From NCBI GenBank assembly GCA_027450145.1, contig DAIDKH010000003.1, positions 36,352 through 100,351 on the forward strand: DNA of 64,000 nucleotides, in the 5' to 3' direction. Positions 53,557 through 63,068 of the stretch are shown one piece after another (the first letter of the stretch is position 1; every line of letters begins with the position of its first letter). The notes beneath the pieces were generated by a model. That model ran no database searches, had not been told where the DNA came from, and saw nothing but the letters and a program-made list of their open reading frames with translations. A program made the translations under genes and the position numbers. Origin of the DNA: Chthonomonadaceae bacterium (GTDB lineage Bacteria; Armatimonadota; Chthonomonadetes; Chthonomonadales; Chthonomonadaceae).

Positions 53557-54711
53557 TTAATTGGCCCCGTTCTCCTTATGGTGCTCAGCGATTACCTGCT
53601 GAGCAATGTGTGCCGGTGTCTCCTCATAATGTGAGACCTCTGCACGGAACGAACCTCGGCCTCTCGTTATAGACCGAAGATCTATTGCATATCGAAGCAT
53701 CTCTGACTGCGGCACAGAGGCCTTCAGCACCGTGATACCGGACGCGGTTGATTCTGTTCCAAGTATGCGTCCTCGTTTGCCGGTAAGATCGCTCATCACG
53801 TCACCCAGCATTGCATCGGGTATCGTAACCTCCACCGTCATGATGGGTTCCAGCAGAACTGGATGAGCCTTCATTGCAACGCTATTAAACGCAATTATGC
53901 CCGCCATGATGAACGCTGCCTCCGAAGAGTCGACATCGTGGTAGGATCCGTCATAACATGTTACCCTGATATCGATTGCGTTGCAGCCGGCCTGAATACC
54001 AGTTGCCGCGGCTTGACGTATTCCCTTTTCAACAGCGGGAATAAACTGTCGTGGGATACTGCCGCCAACAATAGCATCTACAAATTCAATACCCTTACCT
54101 GGATTTGGCTCCATCCTGATGTGGCAGTCGCCAAATTGCCCACGTCCGCCGGTTTGCTTTTTGTGCCGTCCCTGGCCCTCGGCCTTTGCCGATATTGTCT
54201 CCCTATAGGGTACTTTTCGGTCAACGATGTCCACATTGGAACCAAATTTCCGAAGCCGTTCCACTACGATAGCGAGGTGGGTCTCCCCTGCACCACATAT
54301 AACCGTTTGACCTGTTTCGGGATCACGATACGTTTTGAATGCGGGGTCAGAAGCGGTAACTCGCTGCAGGGCAGGGCCCATTTTATCCTCATCCACCTTG
54401 GTATGTGCATGGATGGCTTGCTCAAAGCAGGGCTCAGGGTACGCGGGAAAGTCAAGGCGTATTGGCTTAGTTGCATCACACAGAGTGTCACCGGTATGCG
54501 TGTCTACAAGCTTAGCAGTGACGCCTATGTCGCCTGCCACAAGCTGCTGCGTCGGTTCTTGATTCTTGCCACGCGGATGATAGATTTGCCCAATGCGTTC
54601 TTCCTTCATCGAGGTGGCGTTGAGCAGATTGAGACCCGGTTTCATAGCTCCGGACATAACACGAAAGTAACTGAGCGTACCGAGAAAGGGGTCCGCAATT
54701 GTTTTGAACAC
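53557..54711 (-). CDS. Domains II-V half of the EF-G2-like protein (384 aa)
   Basis: The GTG at 54711 is the first start codon after the TAA, in the same frame. The best upstream purine stretch, AGCAGGA, is about 16 bases away, too far for efficient use. The sequence is intact through domain II (EERIGQIYHPRGKNQ), domain IV (KQTGGRGQFGDCHIRM) and domain V (MLGDVMSDLTGKRGRILG). Confidence 0.7.
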   Translation of the reverse strand: MFKTIADPFLGTLSYFRVMSGAMKPGLNLLNATSMKEERIGQIYHPRGKNQEPTQQLVAGDIGVTAKLVDTHTGDTLCDATKPIRLDFPAYPEPCFEQAIHAHTKVDEDKMGPALQRVTASDPAFKTYRDPETGQTVICGAGETHLAIVVERLRKFGSNVDIVDRKVPYRETISAKAEGQGRHKKQTGGRGQFGDCHIRMEPNPGKGIEFVDAIVGGSIPRQFIPAVEKGIRQAAATGIQAGCNAIDIRVTCYDGSYHDVDSSEAAFIMAGIIAFNSVAMKAHPVLLEPIMTVEVTIPDAMLGDVMSDLTGKRGRILGTESTASGITVLKASVPQSEMLRYAIDLRSITRGRGSFRAEVSHYEETPAHIAQQVIAEHHKENGAN

Positions 54712-54753
54712 GATCGCCGAAAGCGGGTCCTGCTCGGCACAGTGCCGACTCTC

Positions 54754-55632
54754 TTATGTAGCTGCGGTGGGGTGTACACCGTGAACCTTGCCAACTTCGG
54801 TAGGATTAGGAAACTCGTGAACGAAAATGTCCAGCAGGTCCGTCATACCGATGTCTTTTGAAGCGCTGCCACAGAGTACCGGTATGACCTTACCCGCGTC
54901 TATACCTTCATGAAGTCCCCGTACGACTTCGTCATGGCTCAGCTGCTCGCCGCCTAGAAACTTTTCAATTAGTTCGTCATCACCTTCGGCAGCAGACTCG
55001 ACGAGCAATTCGCGGTATCGTTGAGCTTCTTGCATCAGGTCCGCCGGAATCTCAACGCACTCGACATCCCGTCCCGTACCCAAAAACGCCTTCATTTCGA
55101 TCAGATCGATCACGCCCTTGAGCGTCTCTCCAGACCCAATGGGTATTTGCATCGGTGCGATGCAGTTGCCGTACTTTGCTCTCAAGCCGGTTACCACCGC
55201 ATCAAAATCGGCGTTTTCTCGGTCCATCTTGTTAACAAAGACCGCTCGCGGCAGGTTGCGCGCGGCGGCTGTGTTCCATGCAATATCAAAACCCACTTCA
55301 GGTTCATTTTGAGCCGGCGTTACGATCACGGCAGCCTCCACAACCTGCATAGCGGATTGAACCTCACCGATGAAGTCCAGATACCCTGGCGTATCTACGA
55401 TGTTGATTCTGACGTCGTGCCAGAACAGAGCCGCAATGGCAGTATTGATACTGATATGCCTCTTCTGCTCTTCCGAGTCAAAATCACAAACCGTGGTACC
55501 ATCGTCAGTACGACCCAGTCGATCAATAGCTCCGGCCACGTAGAGAAGCGCCTCAGTGAGCGATGTCTTCCCGCTTCCCTGGTGGCCAAATAGGCCCACG
55601 TTGCGTATGGCCTCAACGCCATTTTGTTGCAT
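54754..55632 (-). CDS. G-domain half of the EF-G2-like protein (292 aa)
   Basis: The ATG at 55632 has GAGGAG 7-8 bases upstream. Nucleotide-binding motifs are G1 GHQGSGKT (residues 16-23), a switch I variant EEQKRHISI (54-62), G3 DTPGY (80-84) and G4 NKMD (134-137). It ends HPTAAT just after the G domain. If made alone it could still bind GTP; activity without domains II-V is unknown. Confidence 0.8.
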   Translation of the reverse strand: MQQNGVEAIRNVGLFGHQGSGKTSLTEALLYVAGAIDRLGRTDDGTTVCDFDSEEQKRHISINTAIAALFWHDVRINIVDTPGYLDFIGEVQSAMQVVEAAVIVTPAQNEPEVGFDIAWNTAAARNLPRAVFVNKMDRENADFDAVVTGLRAKYGNCIAPMQIPIGSGETLKGVIDLIEMKAFLGTGRDVECVEIPADLMQEAQRYRELLVESAAEGDDELIEKFLGGEQLSHDEVVRGLHEGIDAGKVIPVLCGSASKDIGMTDLLDIFVHEFPNPTEVGKVHGVHPTAAT

Positions 55633-55796
55633 GGTTCACTCTCCTCGCCAGTGATGTAGACAACGTCGCTGCTCGCTGATAAGCGGGCGCGGCGAATAAT
55701 GTCGGGCTAATCGCTGCGTTGTCGTCGGCTGCAGAGTTATGCTGCCGGCGGCGAAGGCAGTGTGTGTGAAACAACTATGAAATTGTCAAAGTGCGG

Positions 55797-55854
55797 AAGT
55801 GCACTTTAATGCACTTACTTTAGTTCAGGCCGAAGATTATTCCTTCGGCCGAAC
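55797..55854 (-). terminator. Hairpins between rplE and the EF-G2-like gene
   Basis: GTTC-A-GGCCGAAG (55823-55835) pairs with CTTCGGCCGAAC (55843-55854), a 12-bp stem with one bulge. A second inverted repeat, AAGTGCA/TGCACTT (55797-55803, 55810-55816), follows in the direction of transcription. No clear T-run follows. A TTGACA on the - strand (55789-55784) lies just beyond, but no good -10 is spaced to it. The 239-base gap suggests a transcript boundary. Confidence 0.5.
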
Positions 55855-55871
55855 GGCGTATTCTGTTCTGC

Positions 55872-56423
55872 CTATTTCTGGCGGAACGGCATTCCCATGG
55901 CTTTCAACAGAGCACGGGCTTCTTCGTCGGTAGGTGCGGTAGTACAGATGATAATGTCCATACCGCGCACTTTGTCGATCTTGTCGTAGTCGATTTCAGG
56001 AAAGACAAGCTGCTCTTTGAGACCGAGGGCAAAATTACCGCGACCATCGAAGGAGTTCGGCGAGATACCCTGAAAGTCACGGATCCTCGGCAACGACACA
56101 TTAACAAGTCGATCCAAAAATTCATACATACGGTCGCCACGTAGTGTGACTTTGCAGCCTACGCGACTGCCCGCCCGCAATTTGAAGTTTGAAATGGACT
56201 TGCGAGCCCGAGTAATGACTGGGCGCTGACCGGCGATCGCGGTCATGTCACGTACGGCCCCATCGAGTTCTTTTGCGTCGCCACCGGTCTGCCCGGCCTT
56301 GCCCACGCCCATATTAATAACAATTTTCTCTAAACGAGGAATACGCATAACGTTGTCGTAGTTGAACTGAGCCGTTAAGGCGGGAGCAACTTCCGCGTTA
56401 TACTTGTCCTTCAATCTTGGCAT
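55872..56423 (-). CDS. rplE: 50S ribosomal protein L5
   Basis: The 183-residue product contains [20 protein letters not shown] and [20 protein letters not shown], plus [17 protein letters not shown], all L5 marks. L5 binds 5S rRNA and contacts P-site tRNA. It is normally followed by rpsN; here an EF-G2-like gene intervenes. Confidence 0.98.
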   Translation of the reverse strand: MPRLKDKYNAEVAPALTAQFNYDNVMRIPRLEKIVINMGVGKAGQTGGDAKELDGAVRDMTAIAGQRPVITRARKSISNFKLRAGSRVGCKVTLRGDRMYEFLDRLVNVSLPRIRDFQGISPNSFDGRGNFALGLKEQLVFPEIDYDKIDKVRGMDIIICTTAPTDEEARALLKAMGMPFRQK

Positions 56424-56505
56424 TTAAAATCCCTCTTGCCTACCGATTTCCGACCGGCGGCGGGTTGTTGAGCGGCTAGGGTCGAATATCCTGGCCGCCC
56501 GTCAA

Positions 56506-56916
56506 CTATTTGTTGTCCATGTTTTTGGCACAATCCGCGTGCTTGCACACACGGTACTTGCGCCGGCTGAGTTTTTCGGTGCCTTCACTGTAGGCATACC
56601 CCACGCGAGTAGGGCGACCACAATGCGGGCACACCAGCATGACCTTAGAGGCATTGAGAGGTGCCTCTTTCTCAATTCGACCACCTGGGACCATTTCTGG
56701 TTGGCCGCTGTCGTTAACCTTACGCGATGGGCGTTCCTTACGGTGTCGGGTGATCATGTTCAGACCTTCTACCGTAACCTGGTTAAGTTTTGGATAAGCT
56801 GCCAATATGGCTCCACGCTTACCGCGATCTTTGCCGCCAATAATCTCAACGGTGTCGCCCTTGTGCACCTTAAGTTTTACAGGACTTTCAGGCAACGCGA
56901 TCTTTTTCTTTGGCAT
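56506..56916 (-). CDS. rplX: 50S ribosomal protein L24 with zinc-ribbon-like tail
   Basis: The KOW motif is in [20 protein letters not shown], and [11 protein letters not shown] follows. The C-terminal part has CPHCG and two further Cys (CKHADC), suggesting zinc binding as seen in some longer L24 proteins. The length, 136, is longer than E. coli L24. It starts within the rplN stop (TAATG). Confidence 0.96.
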   Translation of the reverse strand: MPKKKIALPESPVKLKVHKGDTVEIIGGKDRGKRGAILAAYPKLNQVTVEGLNMITRHRKERPSRKVNDSGQPEMVPGGRIEKEAPLNASKVMLVCPHCGRPTRVGYAYSEGTEKLSRRKYRVCKHADCAKNMDNK

Positions 56917-57284
56917 TACAGCACCTCCGGTGCGAGCGAAACAATCTTCATAAAGTCACGCTCACGCAGCTCTCTTGCGACCGGGCCGAAAATGCGAGTA
57001 CCGCGGGGTTCCATGTTGTTCTGAATAACCACGGCAGCGTTGTCATCGAACCTAAGGACAGATCCATCTGGTCGGCGTATTGGCTGAGTGGTTCGTACAA
57101 CGACGCACTTAACGACATCACTCTTCTTGACCTGCTGATTAGGCGTGGCCGATTTAACGACGCCCACGATAACATCGCCGACGTGTGCGTAACGTGCGTT
57201 TGAGCCCTTCATTACTCTGATACAGAGGATTTCGCGTGCGCCAGAATTATCGGCGCATCGCAGTCTTGTGTATGATTGTATCAT
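56916..57284 (-). CDS. rplN: 50S ribosomal protein L14
   Basis: The 122-residue protein opens [19 protein letters not shown] and contains [19 protein letters not shown], the L14 signature. L14 is the known docking site of RsfS, whose gene is at 25331-25909. Confidence 0.98.
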   Translation of the reverse strand: MIQSYTRLRCADNSGAREILCIRVMKGSNARYAHVGDVIVGVVKSATPNQQVKKSDVVKCVVVRTTQPIRRPDGSVLRFDDNAAVVIQNNMEPRGTRIFGPVARELRERDFMKIVSLAPEVL

Positions 57285-57286
57285 GG

Positions 57287-57811
57287 TTACTTGGCCTTCT
57301 CAACTATGCGCAATAGGCGCCAGTTCTTGTCTTTTGAAAGCGGGCGGGTCTCCATGATTTCAACCACATCGCCCTCGCCGCATACGTTATGTTCGTCGTG
57401 CGCCTTAAACTTCTGGCTGCGTCGCATAAACTTGCCATAAAGTGGGTGGCGAACGCGCGTCTCTACCAGGACCACAATGGTTTTCTGCATCTTATTGCTG
57501 ACAACGCGGCCTTGTCGAATTTTGCGTCGTCCTCGAGGGGCATCCTCATTTGGGTTACCTTCGAAACTGACAATCTCGAAATCCGATTTCTTCTCAACAG
57601 GCGCGGGCTCAACGGGCTTGGCCTTTTTGGTAGCCTTTGAGGGTGCTGGCGTAGCTTCAGCCACCGGCGTGGTCTCGGTTGATGCTTCCTCAGCTGTTGC
57701 CTCGACCGCCACTACAACCTCGGTTGAATCCGTAGCTGTAACCTCAATGGATGCTTCTGCAGTTTCTGGTTCCACTATAGCTTCCGGCGTTATCGTATCG
57801 TCACTCATCAT
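57287..57811 (-). CDS. rpsQ: 30S ribosomal protein S17 with long acidic N-terminal extension
   Basis: Residues about 95-174 are a complete S17 OB fold: [38 protein letters not shown] and [18 protein letters not shown]. The product has 174 residues; the first 90 are extra and rich in Glu, Ala, Thr and Val, then Lys/Pro ([15 protein letters not shown]). The start at 57811 overlaps the rpmC stop (ATGA) and has AGAGAGG 7 bases upstream, so the extension is probably translated. It resembles the acidic C-terminal tail of L22. Confidence 0.95.
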   Translation of the reverse strand: MMSDDTITPEAIVEPETAEASIEVTATDSTEVVVAVEATAEEASTETTPVAEATPAPSKATKKAKPVEPAPVEKKSDFEIVSFEGNPNEDAPRGRRKIRQGRVVSNKMQKTIVVLVETRVRHPLYGKFMRRSQKFKAHDEHNVCGEGDVVEIMETRPLSKDKNWRLLRIVEKAK

Positions 57812-58041
57812 TGTGAAACCTCTCTCTTCTGCGCTAGCTCCCGTTCTCGTAGGATGGTTAATGCGCGGGCGATTTGCCTTCGCGCTTTTCGAATAGCTGC
57901 GGTATCATCCAACTGTCGCATTGCGTTCATTCGCCTGTAATCGTAAAGAAGTGCGCGGTTAGCGGCAATTTCATGGTGAAGCTCTGCCTCTGTCATTTGG
58001 CGCAGTTGCTCGCGAATCTCTTTAAGCTTTACCTCAGCCAT
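57808..58041 (-). CDS. rpmC: 50S ribosomal protein L29
   Basis: The 77-residue helical protein contains [19 protein letters not shown] and [17 protein letters not shown], matching L29, which lies near the tunnel exit. It overlaps rplP by 8 bases and rpsQ by 4. Confidence 0.97.
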   Translation of the reverse strand: MAEVKLKEIREQLRQMTEAELHHEIAANRALLYDYRRMNAMRQLDDTAAIRKARRQIARALTILRERELAQKREVSQ

Positions 58042-58522
58042 TTGTTTCCTCCGCCAGTGCCGTTTGGGCTTCCGCCTCTTCAGGCATTTCGTCTGCAGTG
58101 TCGGTAGCGAGCGGGGTGGTGCGCACCACGAATTTTACATCAATCGGCAGCTTATGTGCTGCTAACCTCATTGCCTCACGCGCTGTAGCTTCGGGAACGC
58201 CTGCCATCTCGAAGAGCATACGGCCAGGCTTTACGACAGCAACCCAACCTTCAGGTGCACCTTTACCGGAGCCCATTCGTGTTTCGGCCGGCTTTTTGGT
58301 GAATGGCTTATCGGGGAAGATTCGAATCCAGATCTTACCGGAACGACGTATGTACCTATTCATTGCAATACGAGCAGACTCAATCTGGTTGGCAGTCATC
58401 CAGCATGACTCCATAGCCTGCAGGCCGAACTCGCCAAAAGATACCTCAGTACCCCCAGATGCGCGACCGGCTCGGCGACCGCGATGCTGTTTGCGGTATT
58501 TAACCCGCTTGGGCATTAACAT
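58034..58522 (-). CDS. rplP: 50S ribosomal protein L16
   Basis: The 162-residue protein contains [39 protein letters not shown] and [19 protein letters not shown], all L16 marks. The last 20 or so residues form an acidic tail ([16 protein letters not shown]). GGAGG lies 9 bases before ATG 58522. Confidence 0.98.
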   Translation of the reverse strand: MLMPKRVKYRKQHRGRRAGRASGGTEVSFGEFGLQAMESCWMTANQIESARIAMNRYIRRSGKIWIRIFPDKPFTKKPAETRMGSGKGAPEGWVAVVKPGRMLFEMAGVPEATAREAMRLAAHKLPIDVKFVVRTTPLATDTADEMPEEAEAQTALAEETNG

Positions 58523-58614
58523 AACAAATTACCTCCATGAGGCGGTCAGGCACGTTGACACTGACCGCCGACTGCCCTGCTTTTCGGGCAAGGAACGTTT
58601 ACACTAGAACGTAA

Positions 58615-59514
58615 CTAGTAACCACCACCGTCTGGCCGGGGCCTTCCCCCGCCGCGACCGCCTGGTCCGCCAGGACCACGGCCGCCTCTACCACCGGATC
58701 CACCGGGCCCGCCGCCGCGTCCACCACGTCCGCCACGTCCGCCACGTGCATTGCGGTCACCGCGCTCGGTTGAGCGGTCTGGTCGACCATCACCCTTCGA
58801 ACCGCGTACGAGGTCAGTCTCGGATTGACGCGGTTGGCCTGGCAGCACATCGCCCTTGTAAATCCAGACCTTGATACCAATGTGCCCGTAGGTAGTAGCC
58901 GCCTCGGCGAATCCATAGTCGATATCGGCTCTAAGGGTGTGCAGGGGTATTTTACCCTGTCTATCCTGTTCCCGTCGGGCCATTTCGGCGCCCGCCAAAC
59001 GGCCGGCACACATCACACGAACGCCCTTTACGCCCAGTTTCATTGCGCGGAGAATTGCCTGGCGCATAGCGCGCTTGTATGCTATTCTCTTTTCAATCTG
59101 CTGGGCGACAGCCTCTGCGACTAACTGGGCATCAATATCGGGATGTCGTATTTCCTGAACGCTTACGTGCACCTGCTTTTTGGTCATGTTTTCAAGGCCA
59201 GCCTTGAGAACATCGACACCTCGACCACCTCGGCCGATTATCATACCAGGTTTAGCGGTATGGAGCGTTACACGAACTCGATCGGTACCGGCTCGTTCAA
59301 TCTCCACGCGGGAAATTGCCGCGAGACCCAGGCGCGGTACGTCCTTTTCTGCTTTGGGCAGATAGGGACGAAGTTTGTCCTTTTTAATGATCTCTCGGAT
59401 TTTGTGATCCTCGTAAACGGCCGCAGCGAAGGCACGCTTCGGGAGGTACCATTTGCTTTCGGTATCCCGAATAACGCCGATTCTAAAGCCTATTGGGTGA
59501 ACCTTCTGTCCCAA
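58615..59514 (-). CDS. rpsC: 30S ribosomal protein S3 with RGG-rich C-terminal tail
   Basis: TTG 59514 is chosen because it starts [17 protein letters not shown], the S3 N-terminus, with GGGAG 6 bases upstream and only one base after the rplV stop. The KH domain ([19 protein letters not shown]) and C-terminal domain are intact ([19 protein letters not shown]). The last 63 of 299 residues are an unusual tail of Gly, Arg, Pro and Asp with RGGRGGRGG repeats. S3 lines the mRNA entry site. Confidence 0.96.
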   Translation of the reverse strand: MGQKVHPIGFRIGVIRDTESKWYLPKRAFAAAVYEDHKIREIIKKDKLRPYLPKAEKDVPRLGLAAISRVEIERAGTDRVRVTLHTAKPGMIIGRGGRGVDVLKAGLENMTKKQVHVSVQEIRHPDIDAQLVAEAVAQQIEKRIAYKRAMRQAILRAMKLGVKGVRVMCAGRLAGAEMARREQDRQGKIPLHTLRADIDYGFAEAATTYGHIGIKVWIYKGDVLPGQPRQSETDLVRGSKGDGRPDRSTERGDRNARGGRGGRGGRGGGPGGSGGRGGRGPGGPGGRGGGRPRPDGGGY

Positions 59515-59515
59515 A

Positions 59516-60175
59516 TTACTCTCCCTTCTCGGCGTTGTCGCTGTTCGCGGCTGCGCCATCAGCGCTTGAAGTGGCCTCAGTTGCTTCTGCAGGTGCGGTG
59601 GTTGCCTCCGACACTTCCACGGGTGTAACGGTTTCCACAGCCGTAGTTACTACCTCTGGTTCAGCCACGGATTCGGCCACCGCTACCGGTGTTGGCGCAA
59701 CTGCTGGACGAGGTCGTGATTTCACGGTCTGTCTCGGCTTTCGAGGCTTCGGTTCTACCTCTTCCACGATGATGCTGATGTGGCTCATGCGCTTGAGGAT
59801 GCGATACGCTCGGCCTTGTGCCCTCGGTTGAACGCGCTTTAATCGTGGTCCCTCGTCAACTCGAGCATCCACGATTTTGAGACGGTCTACTGAAAGACCA
59901 TGGTTGTTAACGCCGTTTGCAACTGCAGATTGCAGTACCTTGCCTATAAAATCTGCCGCACGGTTCGGTACGAACCGAAGCGTCGCCAGTGCATCAAGGG
60001 CATATTGTCCCCTGACGGCGTCCATAACAAGTCGAGCCTTGCGCGGCGGAACCCGTACGAACTTGGCAACAGCGTTGGCTTGGTTAGCCTGGACTTTGCG
60101 CCCTCGTGATTTCTTTCGGTTTTCTCGGTGCTCTTTCGGGCGCTCTATCACCGAGACACCACTTGCATTTGTCAT
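59516..60175 (-). CDS. rplV: 50S ribosomal protein L22 with acidic C-terminal tail
   Basis: Residues about 28-140 are the L22 core ([23 protein letters not shown]-type [16 protein letters not shown] and [18 protein letters not shown], whose loop lines the peptide tunnel). The protein has 219 residues; from about 141 a tail begins, first Pro/Arg-rich, then Glu, Val, Thr and Ala-rich ([17 protein letters not shown]). The tail resembles the N-terminal extension of S17. Confidence 0.96.
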   Translation of the reverse strand: MTNASGVSVIERPKEHRENRKKSRGRKVQANQANAVAKFVRVPPRKARLVMDAVRGQYALDALATLRFVPNRAADFIGKVLQSAVANGVNNHGLSVDRLKIVDARVDEGPRLKRVQPRAQGRAYRILKRMSHISIIVEEVEPKPRKPRQTVKSRPRPAVAPTPVAVAESVAEPEVVTTAVETVTPVEVSEATTAPAEATEATSSADGAAANSDNAEKGE

Positions 60176-60193
60176 TGATTTGAGATCCCTGTC

Positions 60194-60481
60194 TTACTTA
60201 ATGTGGGAGCGGCGCTCGACCTGCTGGCCTGCATGGCCGCGGAAAGTGCGCGTTAGGGCGAATTCGCCCAGCTTGTGTCCCACCATGTTCTCGGTGACAA
60301 AAATCGGGATGTGCTTGCGCCCGTCATGCACCAGGAAAGTGTGGCCAATGAAATCCGGAAAGATGGTGGAGCGGCGAGACCAGGTCTTGATTGCCTTTTT
60401 CTCGCCACGGCCATTCATCTGCCGAACTTTTTCTAGCAGCTTGGGATCCGCGAACGGTCCCTTTTTTACTGAACGTCCCAT
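60194..60481 (-). CDS. rpsS: 30S ribosomal protein S19
   Basis: The 95-residue protein opens [19 protein letters not shown] and contains HNGKKHIP-like [20 protein letters not shown], matching S19. It binds 16S rRNA in the 30S head with S13. Confidence 0.98.
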   Translation of the reverse strand: MGRSVKKGPFADPKLLEKVRQMNGRGEKKAIKTWSRRSTIFPDFIGHTFLVHDGRKHIPIFVTENMVGHKLGEFALTRTFRGHAGQQVERRSHIK

Positions 60482-60492
60482 TTATCTCTCCG

Positions 60493-61347
60493 CTACTTCT
60501 GGCCGCGCCGGCGCAGGATGAATTTGTCAGTACTCTTGTTGTGGCGAGTTTTGGCGCCAAGTGCGGGCTTGCCCCATGGTGTTGCAGGACCCTTCCGGCG
60601 ACCAATCGGGCTTTGGGCTTCACCACCACCGTGTGGATGGTCTCTGGGCGTCATGGCTACGCCACGAACATGGCCCTTGCGTCCCTTCCACCGAGTAGCA
60701 CCAGCCTTACCGAGCGAGATATTCTCGTGTTCGGGGTTTCCTACCTGACCGATGGTTGCCTGGCACGTTAACAGAATGAGTCTGGTTTCACCACTTGGCA
60801 GGCGCACCTGGGCGTATTTGCCCTCTTTGGCCATCAGTTGAGCACCAACACCGGCAGAGCGAACAAGCTGACCACCGCGGCCAGGATACAGTTCGATATT
60901 GTGGATGGTGGTACCAATTGGGATTGATCTCAGCGGCAAGCAGTTACCAGGTCGGATATCTGCCGTATCGCTAGAGATGACGGCATCGCCTTCGCGTACG
61001 CCGATTGGTGTAAGGATATATCTCTTTTCACCATCCGTATACTCGACAAGAGAAATTCGACAGGTTCTGTTGGGATCGTACTCAATAGTGAGAACCTTGC
61101 CAGGAACATCCACCTTATTTCGCTTGAAGTCGATTACGCGATACATGCGTTTGTTTCCGCCGCCGCGGAATCGGGATGTTACACGTCCCTTATTGTTGCG
61201 TCCACCGCTCTTTTTCAGGGGTTCCAGCAACGGCTTGTATGGATCGACAGGTTTGTTCGTACCTGGCTTATGAGTCAGCTCCGAGTAGGTTGCTACCGAC
61301 CGGAACCGCCTGCCAGGGGTTGTGGGTTTACATTTCTTTATAGGCAT
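60493..61347 (-). CDS. rplB: 50S ribosomal protein L2
   Basis: The 284-residue protein contains [20 protein letters not shown] and [19 protein letters not shown], with the conserved His-rich loop near the peptidyl transferase centre. Order rplW-rplB-rpsS is conventional. Confidence 0.98.
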   Translation of the reverse strand: MPIKKCKPTTPGRRFRSVATYSELTHKPGTNKPVDPYKPLLEPLKKSGGRNNKGRVTSRFRGGGNKRMYRVIDFKRNKVDVPGKVLTIEYDPNRTCRISLVEYTDGEKRYILTPIGVREGDAVISSDTADIRPGNCLPLRSIPIGTTIHNIELYPGRGGQLVRSAGVGAQLMAKEGKYAQVRLPSGETRLILLTCQATIGQVGNPEHENISLGKAGATRWKGRKGHVRGVAMTPRDHPHGGGEAQSPIGRRKGPATPWGKPALGAKTRHNKSTDKFILRRRGQK

Positions 61348-61368
61348 TAGGACAATCTCCGGGCGGGT

Positions 61369-61668
61369 TTAGACGCCTTCAAAAAGTACAAGTGGTCGGT
61401 CGGTTGTTACGATTGCTTTCTTCCAGGCAACACTGTAGCCTGGTTTACCGCCTTTCGCCAACGAGCGCTTCTCTTTTCCCTTCACGCGTAGCGTGTTGAC
61501 GGAGAGTACTTTAACACCCTGGTTGGCATAGATGGCAGTAATCGCTTGTGCGATTTCAATCTTTGTGGCGTCGAGCCGCACGCGGAAATGAAACTTGTTC
61601 ATTTCTGCCTGCGCATTGGACTTTTCGGTGAGCAGGGGACGCTCTATAATGTAATGCGGGTCTCTCAC
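61369..61668 (-). CDS. rplW: 50S ribosomal protein L23
   Basis: The 99-residue product contains HYIIERPLLTEKSNAQAEMN and FHFRVRLDATKIEIAQAIT, matching L23, a docking site at the tunnel exit. The GTG start overlaps the rplD stop (GTGA). Confidence 0.97.
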   Translation of the reverse strand: MRDPHYIIERPLLTEKSNAQAEMNKFHFRVRLDATKIEIAQAITAIYANQGVKVLSVNTLRVKGKEKRSLAKGGKPGYSVAWKKAIVTTDRPLVLFEGV

Positions 61669-62333
61669 GCCGCTGCCTCCTCTTTAGTTGCCGATTTAGG
61701 CGACCATACTGCTTCAATGCTCTTCTCGGCGCCTGCGACCAGCACAATATGGCGAGCGGTTACCGCATCGCGCACAGAAAAATTAGGTGCAAATCTCAAT
61801 GTGACGTTAGGCAGATTGCGTAGTGACAGGTTAAGCTGACTGTCGAACGCCGGTGTTATGATCAGTACTCGGCGGGCCTCTGCTAGCTTAAGGTTTTTCA
61901 GGATTCCAACAGCTGTCTTGGTGCTCGGCTTTTCGCCTGAGACTGTAAGGCTGTCAATACCAATGACCTGTCCATCGCGCACCTTACCGGACAGAACCGA
62001 GCGCATTGCGCCGCGTCGCATCTTAACCGGAAGTTCCTTGCGATAGTCGCGAGGATGAGGACCAAAAACTACTCCACCACCCTTGAAGTGGGGCGCACGA
62101 ATCGTGCCTTGTCGGGCTCGGCCGGTACCCTTTTGGCGCCACGGCTTTCGACCGCCGCCGCGAACATCGGAGCGCACCTTCGTGTTGTGTGTTCCTTGAC
62201 GAAGATTAGCCTCTTCAGCAACGAGTGCCTGGTGCACCAGCGCCTCATTAAATTCAACACCAAAAATCGCATCGGAGAGAGACAGTTCGCCTAGCTCCGA
62301 GCCCTCCATATTATAAAGGGGAATGGTTGCCAT
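61665..62333 (-). CDS. rplD: 50S ribosomal protein L4
   Basis: The 222-residue protein has the L4 tunnel loop ([40 protein letters not shown]) and a C-terminal globular domain. L4 also represses the S10 operon in E. coli; no such leader was tested here. Confidence 0.98.
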   Translation of the reverse strand: MATIPLYNMEGSELGELSLSDAIFGVEFNEALVHQALVAEEANLRQGTHNTKVRSDVRGGGRKPWRQKGTGRARQGTIRAPHFKGGGVVFGPHPRDYRKELPVKMRRGAMRSVLSGKVRDGQVIGIDSLTVSGEKPSTKTAVGILKNLKLAEARRVLIITPAFDSQLNLSLRNLPNVTLRFAPNFSVRDAVTARHIVLVAGAEKSIEAVWSPKSATKEEAAA

Positions 62334-62345
62334 AGCTTGCTTCTC

Positions 62346-62972
62346 CTAGCGCGGTTGCATCCGCTGTATAGTTAACAAACCGCCCTCTGACCCAGGAACG
62401 GCACCCTCAATGAGGATCAAATTCTGTTCGGGAACTACGCGGACGATGCGTAAACCACGCACCGATACGTTCTCCGAACCCATGTGACCAGGTTTGCGGG
62501 TTCCTTTGAAGGTTCTAGCTGCATCGGTCGCGCCGCTCGACTGTGGCTTACGATGGATCATTGAGCCGTGTGTCATATCGCCCCCATGGAAGTGGAAGCG
62601 CTTTACGACGCCCTGGAAGCCTTTTCCCTTCGACTTTCCGCTTACCTTGACCCGCATTCCGGGCTTGAAAATGTCACAGGTTATGGCGTCACCAAGCTTG
62701 TAATCAGCGGTGTCGTCGGTCCTAAGTTCCCTAAGATGTTTTGTGGGAGTTACTCCCGCTTTACTGAAATGCCCCGATTTAGGTCGATTTACCAGTCGGC
62801 TTTTGACTTCGCCAAAGCCAACCTGTACGGCGTTATAGCCGTCGGTTTCGACACTTTTGAGCTGCGTGACAATGCAGGGGCCTGCTTCTATCACGGAGAC
62901 CGGTATTACCTGACCTCGGTCATCAAAAACCTGGGTCATGCCGATCTTTCTGCCCAGAATTGTGTCTACCAC
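62346..62972 (-). CDS. rplC: 50S ribosomal protein L3
   Basis: GTG 62972 is chosen because AGGAG lies 6 bases upstream and gives 208 residues, the usual size; the frame reaches to 63005. LGRKIGMTQVFDDRG and MTHGSMIHRKPQSSGATDAA with the FHGGDMTHGS loop are conserved. L3 helps start 50S assembly. Confidence 0.97.
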   Translation of the reverse strand: MVDTILGRKIGMTQVFDDRGQVIPVSVIEAGPCIVTQLKSVETDGYNAVQVGFGEVKSRLVNRPKSGHFSKAGVTPTKHLRELRTDDTADYKLGDAITCDIFKPGMRVKVSGKSKGKGFQGVVKRFHFHGGDMTHGSMIHRKPQSSGATDAARTFKGTRKPGHMGSENVSVRGLRIVRVVPEQNLILIEGAVPGSEGGLLTIQRMQPR

Positions 62973-63068
62973 ATTATTCTCCTGAAACCTACCGATGATA
63001 CTCATCGGTCGAAACCGTCATGAAGACGGGTGATGGACGTAGTTAGCTGGTGTACTCCACCACTGAAA

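Larger units (their letters stand above)
53557..55632 (-). pseudogene. EF-G2-like translation factor interrupted by one in-frame TAA
   Basis: Read as one frame, this is a complete EF-G-like protein of about 690 residues, with a single TAA at 54756-54754. Both sides are intact and in the same frame; only 14 codons separate the stop from the first downstream start, GTG 54711. The N-terminal half is the G domain; the C-terminal half has domains II-V, opening FKTIADPFLGTLSYFRVMSG and including GRGQFGD and IPRQFIPAVEKGI. The G3 motif is DTPGY, where ordinary EF-G has DTPGH, and the P-loop is GHQGSGKT; both fit the EF-G2 class rather than the main EF-G. The stop falls at the junction of the G domain and domain II. 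It may be a real nonsense mutation, a sequencing error, or a natural split. Confidence 0.85.

Noticed and set aside
54754..54756. TAA as a reassigned sense codon
   Set aside because: TAA ends other clear genes in the window, so global recoding is not supported.
55784..55789. Promoter for the EF-G2-like gene
   Set aside because: A TTGACA is present, but no acceptable -10 box lies 15-19 bases downstream.
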